A stretch of DNA of 40,775 bases from Caryophanon sp036309765 (GCA_036309765.1 JAXJTE010000162.1:1-40775), one strand, 5' to 3'. Shown: positions 32,478 through 40,693, numbered from the stretch's first letter. Numbers and translations are program-made. Notes: generated by a model not told the origin, from the letters alone.

Positions 32478-32984
32478 AAAGGGGAACTGAAACGTGCCCT
32501 TATAAATGGGTGTGGGATTTTAGGGTGCTGGATATGCTATGGGCGGCTTCACCTTTTTAAGCTAATTATGGTGACGTATTTGTATTTTGGGGAACTGATA
32601 GCTTTTAAAACACTCAGAATGCTTTGTATGACGTTTCATCCCATTATTTATATCTGGAGAAGAAAATCTCTTTTATATGGCTTCTAAGAACTCTTAAGTA
32701 TGAGTAAGTAAGGGGAAAAAGTCTCGCAGCTTTACAAGGACAAAGGCTATTAGACGTTAAGAGAAATAGTATGCGTTTGATAACAAGCCAAAACGATGAC
32801 ATTTCGTCTTGGCTTTTGTATTTTTCAAATGCTAAAAATACATTCGATAGTTTGAAATGTAATTTTTTCTAATTTTTAGTAGCTATTTAATCTTACATTC
32901 TGCTTTAATAAATGAAACACCATGAGACTTGACGCATAACAAAAGCAAATTCTGGTTTGCTAATTTTAATCGAGAGGTGAAAAG
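32478..32984. other. Gene-free stretch
   Basis: About 500 bp without a plausible reading frame. The only clear element is a hairpin at 32785-32817. The rest is A/T-rich, with stop codons in all frames. Confidence 0.5.
32785..32817 (+). terminator. Hairpin terminator, weak
   Basis: AAGCCAA pairs with TTGGCTT, with an inner CGA/TCG extension, and is followed by TTTGTATTTTT. It would end read-through from the rep region. Confidence 0.5.
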
Positions 32985-34088
32985 GTGAAACGAAGCTCAA
33001 TATTTACTAAACGAAAACTATTATTACCTTTAGCAGTAGCAGGTGTAGTTGTTACAGGAGGTGCATTTACTTTCGTAAACGTATTGAAACCAAACGTAAC
33101 GAATACGACAGAAGAATTACCACAAACTAAAACAGAATCAGCGAAACAAGAAGTAAAAGATGAGGCTATTGAGCAAGTACAAGACATAGCTATCGAACAA
33201 GTGCAAAGTGCGATTACTGACCAAGCAAGCGATGAAGTTGGAAGAAATATCGGTACAGAAACAGGGCAGCTTATAAGTCAAGAGCAGCAATACAATGATA
33301 ATAGCGCTGCAAAAGAACAATATTTACAGTCCCTTGAATACGCTTATGAATTAGATGCAAATGCTTCAGAGGATGAAACTTCCTTTAACGTTGGATTAGG
33401 CGAAGCATATGACGCTTGGGATAACGAACTGAATAAAATCTATGGGTTGTTAAAGGAAAAGCTTTCAACAGAACAGATGGATGCTTTAAGAAAGGACGAG
33501 CGAGCATGGATTGAATTTAGAGATAAGCAAGTTGGAGATGCCGATCTAGCAGGTGCTTGGACAGTAAAGGAACGAAGAATTCTTTTAACGATGGATCGAA
33601 CGCTTTATTTAATTGACATGTATTTCGATGAGCCGTCTAGTATGAAATATGTTCAGTTGGCTAATGAAACAGGGAATATACGTGCAAATCCTGCGATAGA
33701 CAGTGAAGTTGTATATAGCGGAATAATGGGCGATATGTTCATCTATTTACAAGAAAAAGTGAATACAGATGATGGACGTACTTGGTACAAAGTAGAATAT
33801 GGCTCTGGTTTAGTAGGCTATGTTAGCGACGCTGTATGTAATTTAACGAACGAGACGCCAAAATACGTGCGACTACTACAGGAAGATGTAAACATTAGAA
33901 CTGCGCCATCATCAGAATCTAGTATTATTACTTCTGGTTTTAAAGATCAAATATTTGATTATAGCAATGAATATACAGAAACAGCAGGTGGAGAAGTTTG
34001 GCTACATGTGAATTATGGAGATACATACGGATATATTAATCAACAACAATCAACGATGACACGTTCTTGGGGCTATGATGAATTTTAA
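32985..34088 (+). CDS. Exported LprI-like and SH3-domain protein
   Basis: 367 aa from a GTG after GAGAGGTG. Residues 8-32 are a signal peptide or N-terminal anchor (FTKRKLLLPLAVAGVVVTGG). A Glu/Gln-rich linker (about 40-110) follows. Residues about 135-200 match the LprI/DUF1311 lysozyme-inhibitor-like pattern: YDAWDNELNKIYGLLKEKL, then MDALRKDERAWIEFRDKQV. Two bacterial SH3 domains end the protein (about 220-285 and 290-355; GNIRANPAIDSEVV and VNIRTAPSSESSII). It probably acts at the cell wall, binding peptidoglycan. Its link to plasmid functions is unclear; it may be cargo or surface-exclusion related. Only one cysteine is apparent (VCNL). Confidence 0.75.
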   Translation: MKRSSIFTKRKLLLPLAVAGVVVTGGAFTFVNVLKPNVTNTTEELPQTKTESAKQEVKDEAIEQVQDIAIEQVQSAITDQASDEVGRNIGTETGQLISQEQQYNDNSAAKEQYLQSLEYAYELDANASEDETSFNVGLGEAYDAWDNELNKIYGLLKEKLSTEQMDALRKDERAWIEFRDKQVGDADLAGAWTVKERRILLTMDRTLYLIDMYFDEPSSMKYVQLANETGNIRANPAIDSEVVYSGIMGDMFIYLQEKVNTDDGRTWYKVEYGSGLVGYVSDAVCNLTNETPKYVRLLQEDVNIRTAPSSESSIITSGFKDQIFDYSNEYTETAGGEVWLHVNYGDTYGYINQQQSTMTRSWGYDEF

Positions 34089-34238
34089 TCGTCGTGTCAT
34101 TTCAGTTTATATGCAGCTTATCCATTAAGAAGTTACAGATTTTCCGAGCGAGAAATATTGCTTTAATAAATAACAAGGTACTTTATTGTAAGTTCAAAGT
34201 CCTGGACGAAAAAGTGGTAACATTAAAGCCTTCTAAAA
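34089..34238. other. Gap where the helicase N-terminus should be
   Basis: The 150 bp hold no gene. No residue pattern of a CHC2 zinc ribbon (C..C/H....C..C) can be read in any frame next to the helicase start. The loss is therefore a deletion rather than a simple frameshift. Confidence 0.45.
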
Positions 34239-36098
34239 ATGCCCATAAACCTTAGCCATTGTGTCAAAAGTGGCAGCATCATTGATTGGTTCATGCAAAT
34301 AGAAAAGCTTAGCTTAAAAGAGTCTGTTCAAAAGCTATATGCATTAGCTGGTGAAGTTCCACCTGTCATGAATAGTCAAGAAGCAATTGCTGCACAACCG
34401 CTTGATACAGAAAACTTAACGTCTTATGTTTTACGTGCACATGAAGCCACATTGAACGATCCAGAGCTAGCTGAAGCATTGCGAACATTTTGTGCAGAGC
34501 GACTTTTAACTGCGCCACAAGTATTTGAACATAAACTCGCTGTTATTCATTGGACAAGTAAAAAAACAGGAGAACAATATAAATGCGTCATTTTACCTGT
34601 CTGGAAGGGCGGTAGCGTCGTTTGGTATACAAGAAGGGCTATTGATGCCCCCGAAGGAGAAACACGTTTTATGGACGTCTCAGGGGTGTCTAAAAGCGAG
34701 GCGATTTTTAATGTCGATTATTTAGACGAAATACATCGTGAGCCTATTTTGTTAACAGAAAGCATAATTGATGCATTGAACCTTGAAGAACTTGGCTATA
34801 AAGCGATTGCGATTAACAGTACAGGCAACTTAGACAACTTCATGAAAAAATTCAAAGCATCAAAAGCAAGTCAAACGGTGTTAATTGGTGCGTTTGATAG
34901 CGACCAAGCAGGGCAAGCATGTGCCGCAAAGCTCTTATCATACGGCTATATCTCGCTGAAAAAGCCTTGTTTAAAGATGAAACAAACGAAACAAGGAATG
35001 CTAGAAGATGCAACCGATATTAACGATTGGTATGTACATAGCCTTAAAATCGCTCAGAATGCCACTGGTGATGATTTAGATGATTTGAGTATAAAGGTAT
35101 CCATCGATAAACAAATCGCTCTTAGAGGGCGTGTAGACAACGTAGAAAGCTATTTAGAGTTTGATATGTTAAATGACTTAGCAAAAATCAGTGCTTATCA
35201 AGATAAACAAATTGGTTTTCCAAAGCTAGATGCCAAAATGAATGGGTTACAAGTTGGGCTGTATGTAGTTGGTGGTGTTTCTTCTGTTGGTAAGACAACT
35301 TTCGTTCACCAACTTGCCGATCAGCTCGCTGAACGAGACAATCATGTGTTGTATTTTTCATTAGAGCAATCGAAACTTGAAATGGTAACAAAATCTTTAG
35401 CACGAACGTCTGCTAAGTTAGATTTCAAACAAGCTGTCAGCAGTATTGCTATTCGAAGAGGGGCTAAAAGTGAGCTGCTTTTACAAGCGGTGGAAACCTA
35501 TAAATCTTATGCCCGTAATCTAAGTATTATTGAAGGCAACTTTGATACAAACGTGTTGACCATTCAAGCATACATTCAGCAATATATCGAACTAAATAAC
35601 GTACGCCCCATTGTCATGATTGATTACTTACAAATCATGCCGCCAACCGAAAAAGGGATGAGTGATAAAGCAGCTGTTGATGTAAATGTTCGGGAACTAA
35701 AACGCATGAGCCATCAAGAAGGCGTTCCAATCTTTGTCATCAGCTCGTTTAATCGTGCCAATTATTTAGCTCCTGTTAGCTTTGAAGCCTTTAAAGAAAG
35801 TGGTGGCATTGAATATACAGCCGATGTTGTATGGGGACTTCAACTAGGGGTTATTAGTACAGAGGAGTTCTTAAAGCTCGACAAGCAATCGGAAAAAATC
35901 ATCATGGTGAACAAGGCAAAAGCAGCAGAAATACGCGATATTGAACTTGTCTGTTTGAAAAACCGTAATGGCTCGCTGTTTACCCAAAAGTTTTCCTACC
36001 ATGCGAAATATGATTACTATCAGGAAAATGAAGGGTTGGGCGACTTTACAACAGCGCAGCGCAATGAAAAAGGTGAACGTGTAAAAGTAAGATTATAA
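34239..36098 (+). CDS. Toprim-DnaB-type primase/helicase lacking its N-terminal zinc finger
   Basis: 619 aa. The first 40 residues (HCVKSGSIIDWFMQIEKLSL and on) correspond to the very end of a CHC2 zinc-binding domain, whose earlier cysteines are absent. A Toprim fold follows (about 165-250): LLTESIIDAL with the catalytic Glu and GAFDSDQAGQ with DxD. The C-terminal DnaB-like helicase has Walker A GGVSSVGKTTFVHQL (about 347-361), DYLQIMPP (Walker B region) and ISSFNRANY. No ribosome site precedes the ATG at 34239 and a stop lies a few codons upstream. The gene thus looks 5'-truncated, though helicase activity may survive. It resembles T7 gp4-type proteins and pairs functionally with the primase-type Rep. 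Confidence 0.75.
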   Translation: MPINLSHCVKSGSIIDWFMQIEKLSLKESVQKLYALAGEVPPVMNSQEAIAAQPLDTENLTSYVLRAHEATLNDPELAEALRTFCAERLLTAPQVFEHKLAVIHWTSKKTGEQYKCVILPVWKGGSVVWYTRRAIDAPEGETRFMDVSGVSKSEAIFNVDYLDEIHREPILLTESIIDALNLEELGYKAIAINSTGNLDNFMKKFKASKASQTVLIGAFDSDQAGQACAAKLLSYGYISLKKPCLKMKQTKQGMLEDATDINDWYVHSLKIAQNATGDDLDDLSIKVSIDKQIALRGRVDNVESYLEFDMLNDLAKISAYQDKQIGFPKLDAKMNGLQVGLYVVGGVSSVGKTTFVHQLADQLAERDNHVLYFSLEQSKLEMVTKSLARTSAKLDFKQAVSSIAIRRGAKSELLLQAVETYKSYARNLSIIEGNFDTNVLTIQAYIQQYIELNNVRPIVMIDYLQIMPPTEKGMSDKAAVDVNVRELKRMSHQEGVPIFVISSFNRANYLAPVSFEAFKESGGIEYTADVVWGLQLGVISTEEFLKLDKQSEKIIMVNKAKAAEIRDIELVCLKNRNGSLFTQKFSYHAKYDYYQENEGLGDFTTAQRNEKGERVKVRL

Positions 36099-36173
36099 TA
36101 TTGCAGTTAGTACATGTTCAATTGGCAAATTGTCTTGCATTCATTTTTACGCTTTTTCGTCATTTACGATAAA

Positions 36174-36212
36174 TAAAAGCAGCTGAGACTATGAATGTCC
36201 CAGCTACTTTTA
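36174..36212. terminator. Bidirectional terminator between convergent genes
   Basis: AAAAGCAGCTG-AGAC pairs with GTC-CCAGCTACTTTT with small bulges. It lies between the rightward helicase and the leftward pair at 36.3-37.0 kb. Confidence 0.6.
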
Positions 36213-36264
36213 GCAGTTTCTCAAATGTACCATTTGAATAGAAAATCGATTGGTTTATGATCGT

Positions 36265-36645
36265 TCAAATACGTGATTTAATTCTTTCATAGAAATCTGA
36301 AGGAATATATCGGTGTCCAAACCCCAATACATTTAAAGAGGTATCTATTTTCTTATAAACGGCTCGTAAATCTTCTTCTCCCAGAATATTGGATAACGTT
36401 GATTGGAAATGATAGGACTTCCAATTTGAAAGAGCGTAGATTAAATCTTCTCCATCTACTTCTCCAGCTTTAATCTTATGAAGAGAATTAAGAATGATTG
36501 TTGTAACGAGAGAAAAATCTTCATCATTATCGAAAATATAAGATAAAGCATACACATCTAAAGCTAGAAAGCGTGGAATAATATTTATGTCAGTGTTAAG
36601 TAATTCTTTTGTAAACGCAGTGATTAAATGGTTGCTTACGGCCAT
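36265..36645 (-). CDS. Unknown 126-aa protein, second gene of a two-gene unit
   Basis: Mostly helical and soluble by eye (LITAFTKELLNTDINIIPRF, then LALDVYALSYIFDNDEDFSL). No known catalytic motif is recognised; there is no signal peptide or membrane segment. The C-terminus is basic and aromatic (FGHRYIPSDFYERIKSRI). Its ATG lies 4 nt after the stop of the gene at 36650-37003, so the two are co-translated. If the first gene is an antitoxin-like DNA-binding protein, this would be its toxin or effector, with no family I can name. The ribosome site is weak, which fits translation coupled to the first gene. Confidence 0.6.
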   Translation of the reverse strand: MAVSNHLITAFTKELLNTDINIIPRFLALDVYALSYIFDNDEDFSLVTTIILNSLHKIKAGEVDGEDLIYALSNWKSYHFQSTLSNILGEEDLRAVYKKIDTSLNVLGFGHRYIPSDFYERIKSRI

Positions 36646-36649
36646 ATAG

Positions 36650-37003
36650 CTAATCCACTCGCCCGTCTAATAATTGTTGTAGATACATCATGGTTTCATC
36701 TTCTGCTTCAAGGCTATTTTTGAATTCATGTGAATAATGTAATCGTTCCGCATACAGCGCATTGATTTTCAATTTTTCTATTTCATTTTTTTGAGATTTA
36801 ACAACTTGAATTAACTCCATGATTAACTTGGGATCGTTTAACATCGCTACCGTATCAGAACCTGAAATCACTTCAACCATACGATGCTCGGAAACCAATG
36901 GTAACCACTCTTTAGAATGGCGTAAATTTGAAAGAGTTACTCTATTAGTATTGGGTAGCTTTCTTTCTAATTCTTGAATAGGAAAATCTAAAGATACAGT
37001 CAT
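36650..37003 (-). CDS. Small regulator, possibly Phd/YefM-like antitoxin
   Basis: 117 aa from the ATG at 37003, which has GAAGGG about 8 nt upstream; a longer frame to 37078 lacks a site. The segment RVTLSNLRHSKEWLPLVSEH followed by RMVEVISGSDTVAMLNDPKL has the layout of the Phd/YefM fold, in which 's..lR.n....l..v......i...g..vA.L..p' is typical. Similarity is by pattern only. A coiled-coil-like C-terminal helix (QVVKSQKNEIEKLKINALYA) would be the partner-binding part. It is followed immediately by the 126-aa unknown gene. A toxin-antitoxin pair is a reasonable hypothesis for a plasmid maintenance region. Confidence 0.5.
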   Translation of the reverse strand: MTVSLDFPIQELERKLPNTNRVTLSNLRHSKEWLPLVSEHRMVEVISGSDTVAMLNDPKLIMELIQVVKSQKNEIEKLKINALYAERLHYSHEFKNSLEAEDETMMYLQQLLDGRVD

Positions 37004-37193
37004 TTCTTTCACCCTTCTTTCGCTGCTGTTCATAGTACTAGCCCCCATCATAACATCAATTGTATTTTTATTGTACAAAAAATGTCTTTTTATATCCTTA
37101 GTTAGCTATACACAAATAGCAAACTCTTTAAACATGTTGAAATCGATGCCTGTAAAACCATGAAAAAAAGAACGCCTCGAGTGCCATTTATAT

Positions 37194-37231
37194 GGGATAG
37201 GGTCAGAAAAATACGGACTTACAACGTTAAG
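37194..37231 (+). mobile_element. Second 38-bp Tn3-family terminal repeat, solo
   Basis: Aligned end to end with the repeat at 1551-1588, 31 of 38 bases match (by hand). The CAGAAAAAT and the final TTACAACGTTAAG are shared; mismatches cluster in the outer ten bases. It has the same orientation, so it cannot be the opposite end of the same simple transposon. No transposase fragment is recognisable next to it. Confidence 0.65.
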
Positions 37232-37354
37232 GATATACACGATTCTATGCAGTATCGTTGCAAACGCAGCCCTCACCAAAACATGCTCAGCTTGTTGCTG
37301 GCTCTGATTTTAGAGAAATATGTATAAAATCTGGTATAAAGAATGTTCCATACA

Positions 37355-37394
37355 AAAAGCCCGAAACGCTGTTAATTCAACGTTTTGGACTTTT
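37355..37394. terminator. Hairpin terminator
   Basis: AAAAGCCCGAAACG pairs with CGTTTTGGACTTTT (12 of 14, the rest G-U). Flanking A and T runs permit either direction. It lies in a gene-free 430-bp stretch between 37078 and 37511 that otherwise contains only the Tn3-type end. Confidence 0.55.
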
Positions 37395-37510
37395 AGATAT
37401 GTGCCCAAACTTTGATTTGGGAACGTTTATTAGATTCTTTTTGTATATTTATAATTACAGTAAAATCCTTTAATATGCGGGTCTTTTTGGTGTGATAAGT
37501 TATTGAAGTT

Positions 37511-38161
37511 TTATTTTTTATTAATTGTAATTTGAGTAGTTTCTAGTCCTAATCGCTTTTTTAATTCTTCGGATACAGTAAATGAAATAGTTGAACCCTT
37601 TTCTACATCTACAAATTTATGATGTATAGCAGTAACAACTGTGCCATCCGTTACATAGGTTTCAGAAGGATTTGAAGTTATTTTTAAATGGTCTATATAA
37701 TTCCCATCTATTTGCCCTTGCATATAAATTTCAGTTGGTAAAATAGGGTAGGCTGATTGACTTTCTACCAAAGAAATTTCAATCGTGTTTTCTTGTATTT
37801 CAACTATTCCATTCGTCGGGACAGGAACTCCGTTAATTTCTAATTTATAATCCCATAACTGTATTGCTAAATCTTTTAATTGGGTGTCACTATAATCTTT
37901 AATAAGGTCATTAATCAATTTTTTATAATACTCAGCTTCTTCATTTTTGTAATTGAGGTCCGTTTCCATACTATTCAAAGCAGATTGTAATTCCTCATTT
38001 TGTAATTCTAATTTGTTAATCTGAAGAGTTGTATCTTCTGAAAGTTGAGCTGAAGCGTTCATTTCCTCTATGTTGTCAGTATTTGTAGCGTTATCCTCAC
38101 TGTTATTTGAGCAAGCAACGAGAATGAACATAAGACTGAAACATACTATGATTCTTTTCAA
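37511..38161 (-). CDS. Lipoprotein with coiled coil, 216 aa
   Basis: A TTG start at 38161 follows AGGTGTGGGG. The signal peptide ends in a lipobox ILVACSNN (Cys17), so the mature protein is lipid-anchored outside the membrane. Residues about 45-80 form a heptad-like coiled coil (LQINKLELQNEELQSALNSM). The last 110 residues are a beta-rich domain (VPVPTNGIVEIQENTIEISL; SYVTDGT-like stretches). I know no family that gives it a function. Lipoproteins of this kind are frequent in Bacillales and often serve envelope or surface roles. Confidence 0.75.
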   Translation of the reverse strand: MKRIIVCFSLMFILVACSNNSEDNATNTDNIEEMNASAQLSEDTTLQINKLELQNEELQSALNSMETDLNYKNEEAEYYKKLINDLIKDYSDTQLKDLAIQLWDYKLEINGVPVPTNGIVEIQENTIEISLVESQSAYPILPTEIYMQGQIDGNYIDHLKITSNPSETYVTDGTVVTAIHHKFVDVEKGSTISFTVSEELKKRLGLETTQITINKK

Positions 38162-38268
38162 TTACCCCACACCTCATAACTTTTTTGATAATTTTAACAA
38201 TTAAACCGCATCATAGCAAATATAATTCCTAAAGCATAGCTTGGAGACGTATCGTACACACGCAGTTT

Positions 38269-38303
38269 AAAACACCCCTATTCAATTGGAATAAGGGGTT
38301 TTA
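38269..38303. terminator. Bidirectional terminator
   Basis: AAAACACCCCTATTC pairs with GAATAAGGGGTTTT with one bulge, around a 5-nt loop, with A and T arms. It lies downstream of the minus-strand 150-aa gene. Confidence 0.7.
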
Positions 38304-38345
38304 GTTACCAAAGTGTCATTTGGGAACGTTATTTTGTATGAGAAA

Positions 38346-38798
38346 TTAATAAGGTTCGCCAATTGCATAGCGATTTTGCTTACCCATCCAATCATTAACT
38401 TCTCGCCATTTCATTCTTTTAGCTGAAATCCAATTGCTACAAGCGTTCGAGTTTTCTTTAGGATGCCAATTATAATCATCAGCCCAATAAAAATTATCTT
38501 CAACTTTCAAAATGATTGCATCACGTATGATTGAATCATAATTTTCTGGACTCGGAATAATCTGAACCCCTGTTACGTTTTCAAAAAGGATTTCAATTGC
38601 AGATGGATTGGCAAATTGACGCTGAAATAATATCTTTACATTTGTATCTAATTCTCCCGGTACTGCCATAGATAAATCTTCATTCACATAAGTTCCTGTC
38701 CACATATACATTTCTCTTAAACAGCCATCGTGAAAATAACCAAAATGCTCTAGTAAATGCTCAATATCTGATTGTTCATTTATTTCAACCCAATTCAT
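38346..38798 (-). CDS. Hypothetical protein, 150 aa
   Basis: AAAGGGGG precedes the ATG at 38798, so translation is likely. The protein has FGYFHDGCLREMYMWTG near residue 20 and many Trp, Tyr and Asn residues, with a YWADDYNWHP stretch late. A 'FHD' motif after an N-terminal helix occurs in some polymorphic-toxin immunity-type proteins, but I cannot assign a family. There is no signal peptide. The IS3 insertion at 38872 lies about 75 nt upstream of its start and may have cut off its native promoter. Confidence 0.6.
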   Translation of the reverse strand: MNWVEINEQSDIEHLLEHFGYFHDGCLREMYMWTGTYVNEDLSMAVPGELDTNVKILFQRQFANPSAIEILFENVTGVQIIPSPENYDSIIRDAIILKVEDNFYWADDYNWHPKENSNACSNWISAKRMKWREVNDWMGKQNRYAIGEPY

Positions 38799-38908
38799 AT
38801 GTATTCCCCCTTTGAATCATACTCTAATACATTTCGTAATGGATAAGCAAAGAAGATTCCCAAAGCGCTGTTGAAGTGACCCCCAAAAGTTAGACACGGT
38901 TATTTCGC

Positions 38909-39718
38909 TTAGGCAGCTTGGGTAAATTGAGTTCGGTATTGTACTGGACTCAATTTTAATTTTGCCTTAATCCGTTTCGTATTGTAGTAATGAATATATT
39001 TTTCAAGCTCTTCTTTAAAGTGCTCAATGCTTTCAAATTCTTTTAAATAAAGGAATTCGGATTTCATGATGCCAAAGAAATTCTCCATGACCGAGTTGTC
39101 GTAACAGTTGCCTTTACGTGACATACTTTGCACAATGCCTCTCGATTGGAGCGTATGGCGATATTGCTTCATTTGATAGTGCCAGCCTTGATCGGAATGC
39201 ATAAGGAGCTTATGGTCTTCTGGCAGGCACTCTAACGCCTTTTCTAACATGTCTGAAACAAGGGAGAAGGTTGGTCTAGAGCCAATTGTATAGGTGATGA
39301 TTTCACCGTTAAACATGTCTAAAACAGGCGATAAATAAAGCTTTTCGCCAAATAATTTAAACTCCGAAATATCTGTTGTCCACTTTTCATTTGGTGCTTC
39401 CGCTGTAAATTGGCGGTCTAAAATATTGGGGGCAATTTCGCCCACTGAGCCTTTATACGATTTATATTTTTTCATGCGCACCAAACATTTTAAGCCAAGT
39501 TCTTTCATGAGGCGCTGCACCTTTTTATGATTCACTTTTTGCCCACGATTCGCCAGCTCATCACGAATACGACGGTAGCCATAACGGCCCTCATGCTCAT
39601 CGTAAATCGCTTGAATGTCCTTTTTTAAATCAGCGTCTGGATCAGGCAACGCTAATTTCTTTGCCCTATGGTAAAACGTACTGCGTGGAATTTCTGCGTA
39701 CGCGATAAGTGCTTTCAC
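38909..39718 (-). CDS. IS3-family transposase OrfB (DDE catalytic part)
   Basis: 269 aa counted from a GTG, but normally made as an OrfAB fusion by -1 frameshifting; the frame is open upstream to the slippery site. The N-terminal part is an HTH_21-type domain (GRYGYRRIRDELANRG). The integrase core carries D-D-E as TTDISEF, HSDQGWHYQ and NSVMENFFGIMKSE, followed by YHYYNTKRIKAKLKLSPVQY as usual in IS3. All three acidic residues are present, so the enzyme should be active. Confidence 0.92.
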   Translation of the reverse strand: MKALIAYAEIPRSTFYHRAKKLALPDPDADLKKDIQAIYDEHEGRYGYRRIRDELANRGQKVNHKKVQRLMKELGLKCLVRMKKYKSYKGSVGEIAPNILDRQFTAEAPNEKWTTDISEFKLFGEKLYLSPVLDMFNGEIITYTIGSRPTFSLVSDMLEKALECLPEDHKLLMHSDQGWHYQMKQYRHTLQSRGIVQSMSRKGNCYDNSVMENFFGIMKSEFLYLKEFESIEHFKEELEKYIHYYNTKRIKAKLKLSPVQYRTQFTQAA

Positions 39719-39750
39719 CGAATATTTATCCCTTAGTTCACAAATGACTT

Positions 39751-40263
39751 TTACTTTGTCTTTCGTGGTGATGCTTCCTTGGCTTGAACTAAGGCATTCA
39801 ACTTTTTTAAATACGCATTTTCCATTTCTAACTGCTGAATACGCGCTTGAAGTGCTTCTGTAGAGCCTTCTGCTAACACTTTTTTTCCTTGTTTAACCGA
39901 TTCTTTTTTCATGGATTGACGCCCCTTTTTCTTTGGCTGAAGGGCGTCCTCTCCTAATGTTTCGAATTGGTTTTTCCAATTCCGTATGCACGAACTGGCA
40001 GCGATATTGAAAATCGCAGCGGTTTCATTAAGGGACGTACCGTGTTCAGTCATGTAGTTAAGTACGTCTAGTTTAAATGCTTTTGTGTAATTTGTATATC
40101 GTCTAACGAACGCTTCTACGCCATTCTTTTGATATTGGTTCGTCAACGTGAGTAAATAACGATGTGAAATACCAAAATCTGCAGCGACGGCTCTAGAACT
40201 TTCTCTGCTCGTTAAATAGCGTTCAACTGCTGCTAATTTTTGTTCAGAACTCATTTTAGCCAT
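39751..40263 (-). CDS. IS3-family transposase OrfA
   Basis: 170 aa from the ATG at 40263, 7 nt after GAGGTG; the ATG at 40278 has no site. Two helix-turn-helix units are apparent (SSRAVAADFGISHRYLLTLT and TSLNETAAIFNIAASSCIRN), followed by a leucine-rich coiled coil (LQARIQQLEMENAYLKKLNA) typical of IS150-group OrfA. The slippery heptamer lies in the last codons of the coiled coil. OrfA alone binds the ends and modulates transposition. Confidence 0.9.
   Translation of the reverse strand: MAKMSSEQKLAAVERYLTSRESSRAVAADFGISHRYLLTLTNQYQKNGVEAFVRRYTNYTKAFKLDVLNYMTEHGTSLNETAAIFNIAASSCIRNWKNQFETLGEDALQPKKKGRQSMKKESVKQGKKVLAEGSTEALQARIQQLEMENAYLKKLNALVQAKEASPRKTK
39802..39808 (-). other. Programmed -1 frameshift site AAAAAAG
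   Basis: Read on the minus strand in the OrfA frame as A AAA AAG, the heptamer used by IS150-type elements. The -1 frame stays open from here into OrfB (VECLSSSQGSITTKDKVKV and on), joining the two products. Confidence 0.8.
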
Positions 40264-40343
40264 GAAAAAACACCTCATTCGTTCGTATTGTGTCTAACAA
40301 ATGGGGTGCAGTTCATGTTTGGGAATGTTTTTTTGCTCAATTC

Positions 40344-40386
40344 TTGTCTTAAAAACTCTGATTGTAGTATATTGATAGTAGTATAT
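40344..40386 (+). promoter_or_regulatory. Promoter and operator of the RelB-type module
   Basis: TTGTCT (40344-40349) and TATATT (40368-40373) are 18 nt apart. Two GTAGTATAT direct repeats (40364-40372 and 40378-40386) cover the -10 region and the likely start, the expected place for autorepression by the antitoxin. The IS3 insertion ends only 28 nt upstream. Confidence 0.55.
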
Positions 40387-40405
40387 GAGTGAAGGAGGAG
40401 TTTTT

Positions 40406-40693
40406 ATGACTACCATTGAACATGTGAGTGAAAAAAAACGTGTACAGGTTCAAGTAGACCGTCAATTAGCTGAACAGGTAGAGCATATTCTAGATGCAAT
40501 TGGCTTAACCCCGACAACTGCGTTAACGGTTTTTTATAAGCAAATTGTCAATCATGGCGGCATTCCATTTGCACTGGAAGCGTCAGAGCGTGACAAAGCG
40601 ACTGCGAAATTAATGGCTGCTACTCGAAAGCAATCTGCTACACGAATGAACAAAGAACAAGTTGAAGCGTGGTTAGAAGAAGATGAATACTAA
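40406..40693 (+). CDS. RelB/DinJ-family antitoxin
   Basis: 95 aa from the ATG at 40406, just after GAAGGAGGAG; the ATG at 40385 overlaps that site. The N-terminal ribbon-helix-helix (KKRVQVQVDRQLAEQVEHIL then DAIGLTPTTALTVFYKQIV) with NHGGIPFAL is classic RelB/DinJ. The C-terminal tail (ATRKQSATRMNKEQVEAWLE) is the flexible toxin-wrapping part. It binds its own promoter and neutralises the toxin encoded by the overlapping next gene. It probably helps keep the plasmid in the population. Confidence 0.88.
   Translation: MTTIEHVSEKKRVQVQVDRQLAEQVEHILDAIGLTPTTALTVFYKQIVNHGGIPFALEASERDKATAKLMAATRKQSATRMNKEQVEAWLEEDEY

Larger units (their letters stand above)
38872..40315 (-). mobile_element. Complete IS3-family insertion sequence (IS150-like), 1444 bp
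   Basis: Imperfect 26-bp terminal repeats start TGAAGTGACCCCC on the left and, read inward on the other strand, TGAACTGCACCCC on the right. Both end GTTAGACAC and give TG...CA ends. A 3-bp direct repeat TGT flanks the element (38869-38871 and 40316-40318). OrfA and OrfB are intact on the minus strand, with an A6G slippery site. The element looks recent and potentially active. Confidence 0.9.

Noticed and set aside
1551..37231. A complete 35.7-kb Tn3-type transposon carrying the catabolic genes
   Set aside because: The two ends are direct, not inverted, repeats and there is no transposase or resolvase between them.
37258..37473. 71-aa reading frame beside the second Tn3-type end
   Set aside because: TTG start, no ribosome site, and it contains a terminator hairpin.
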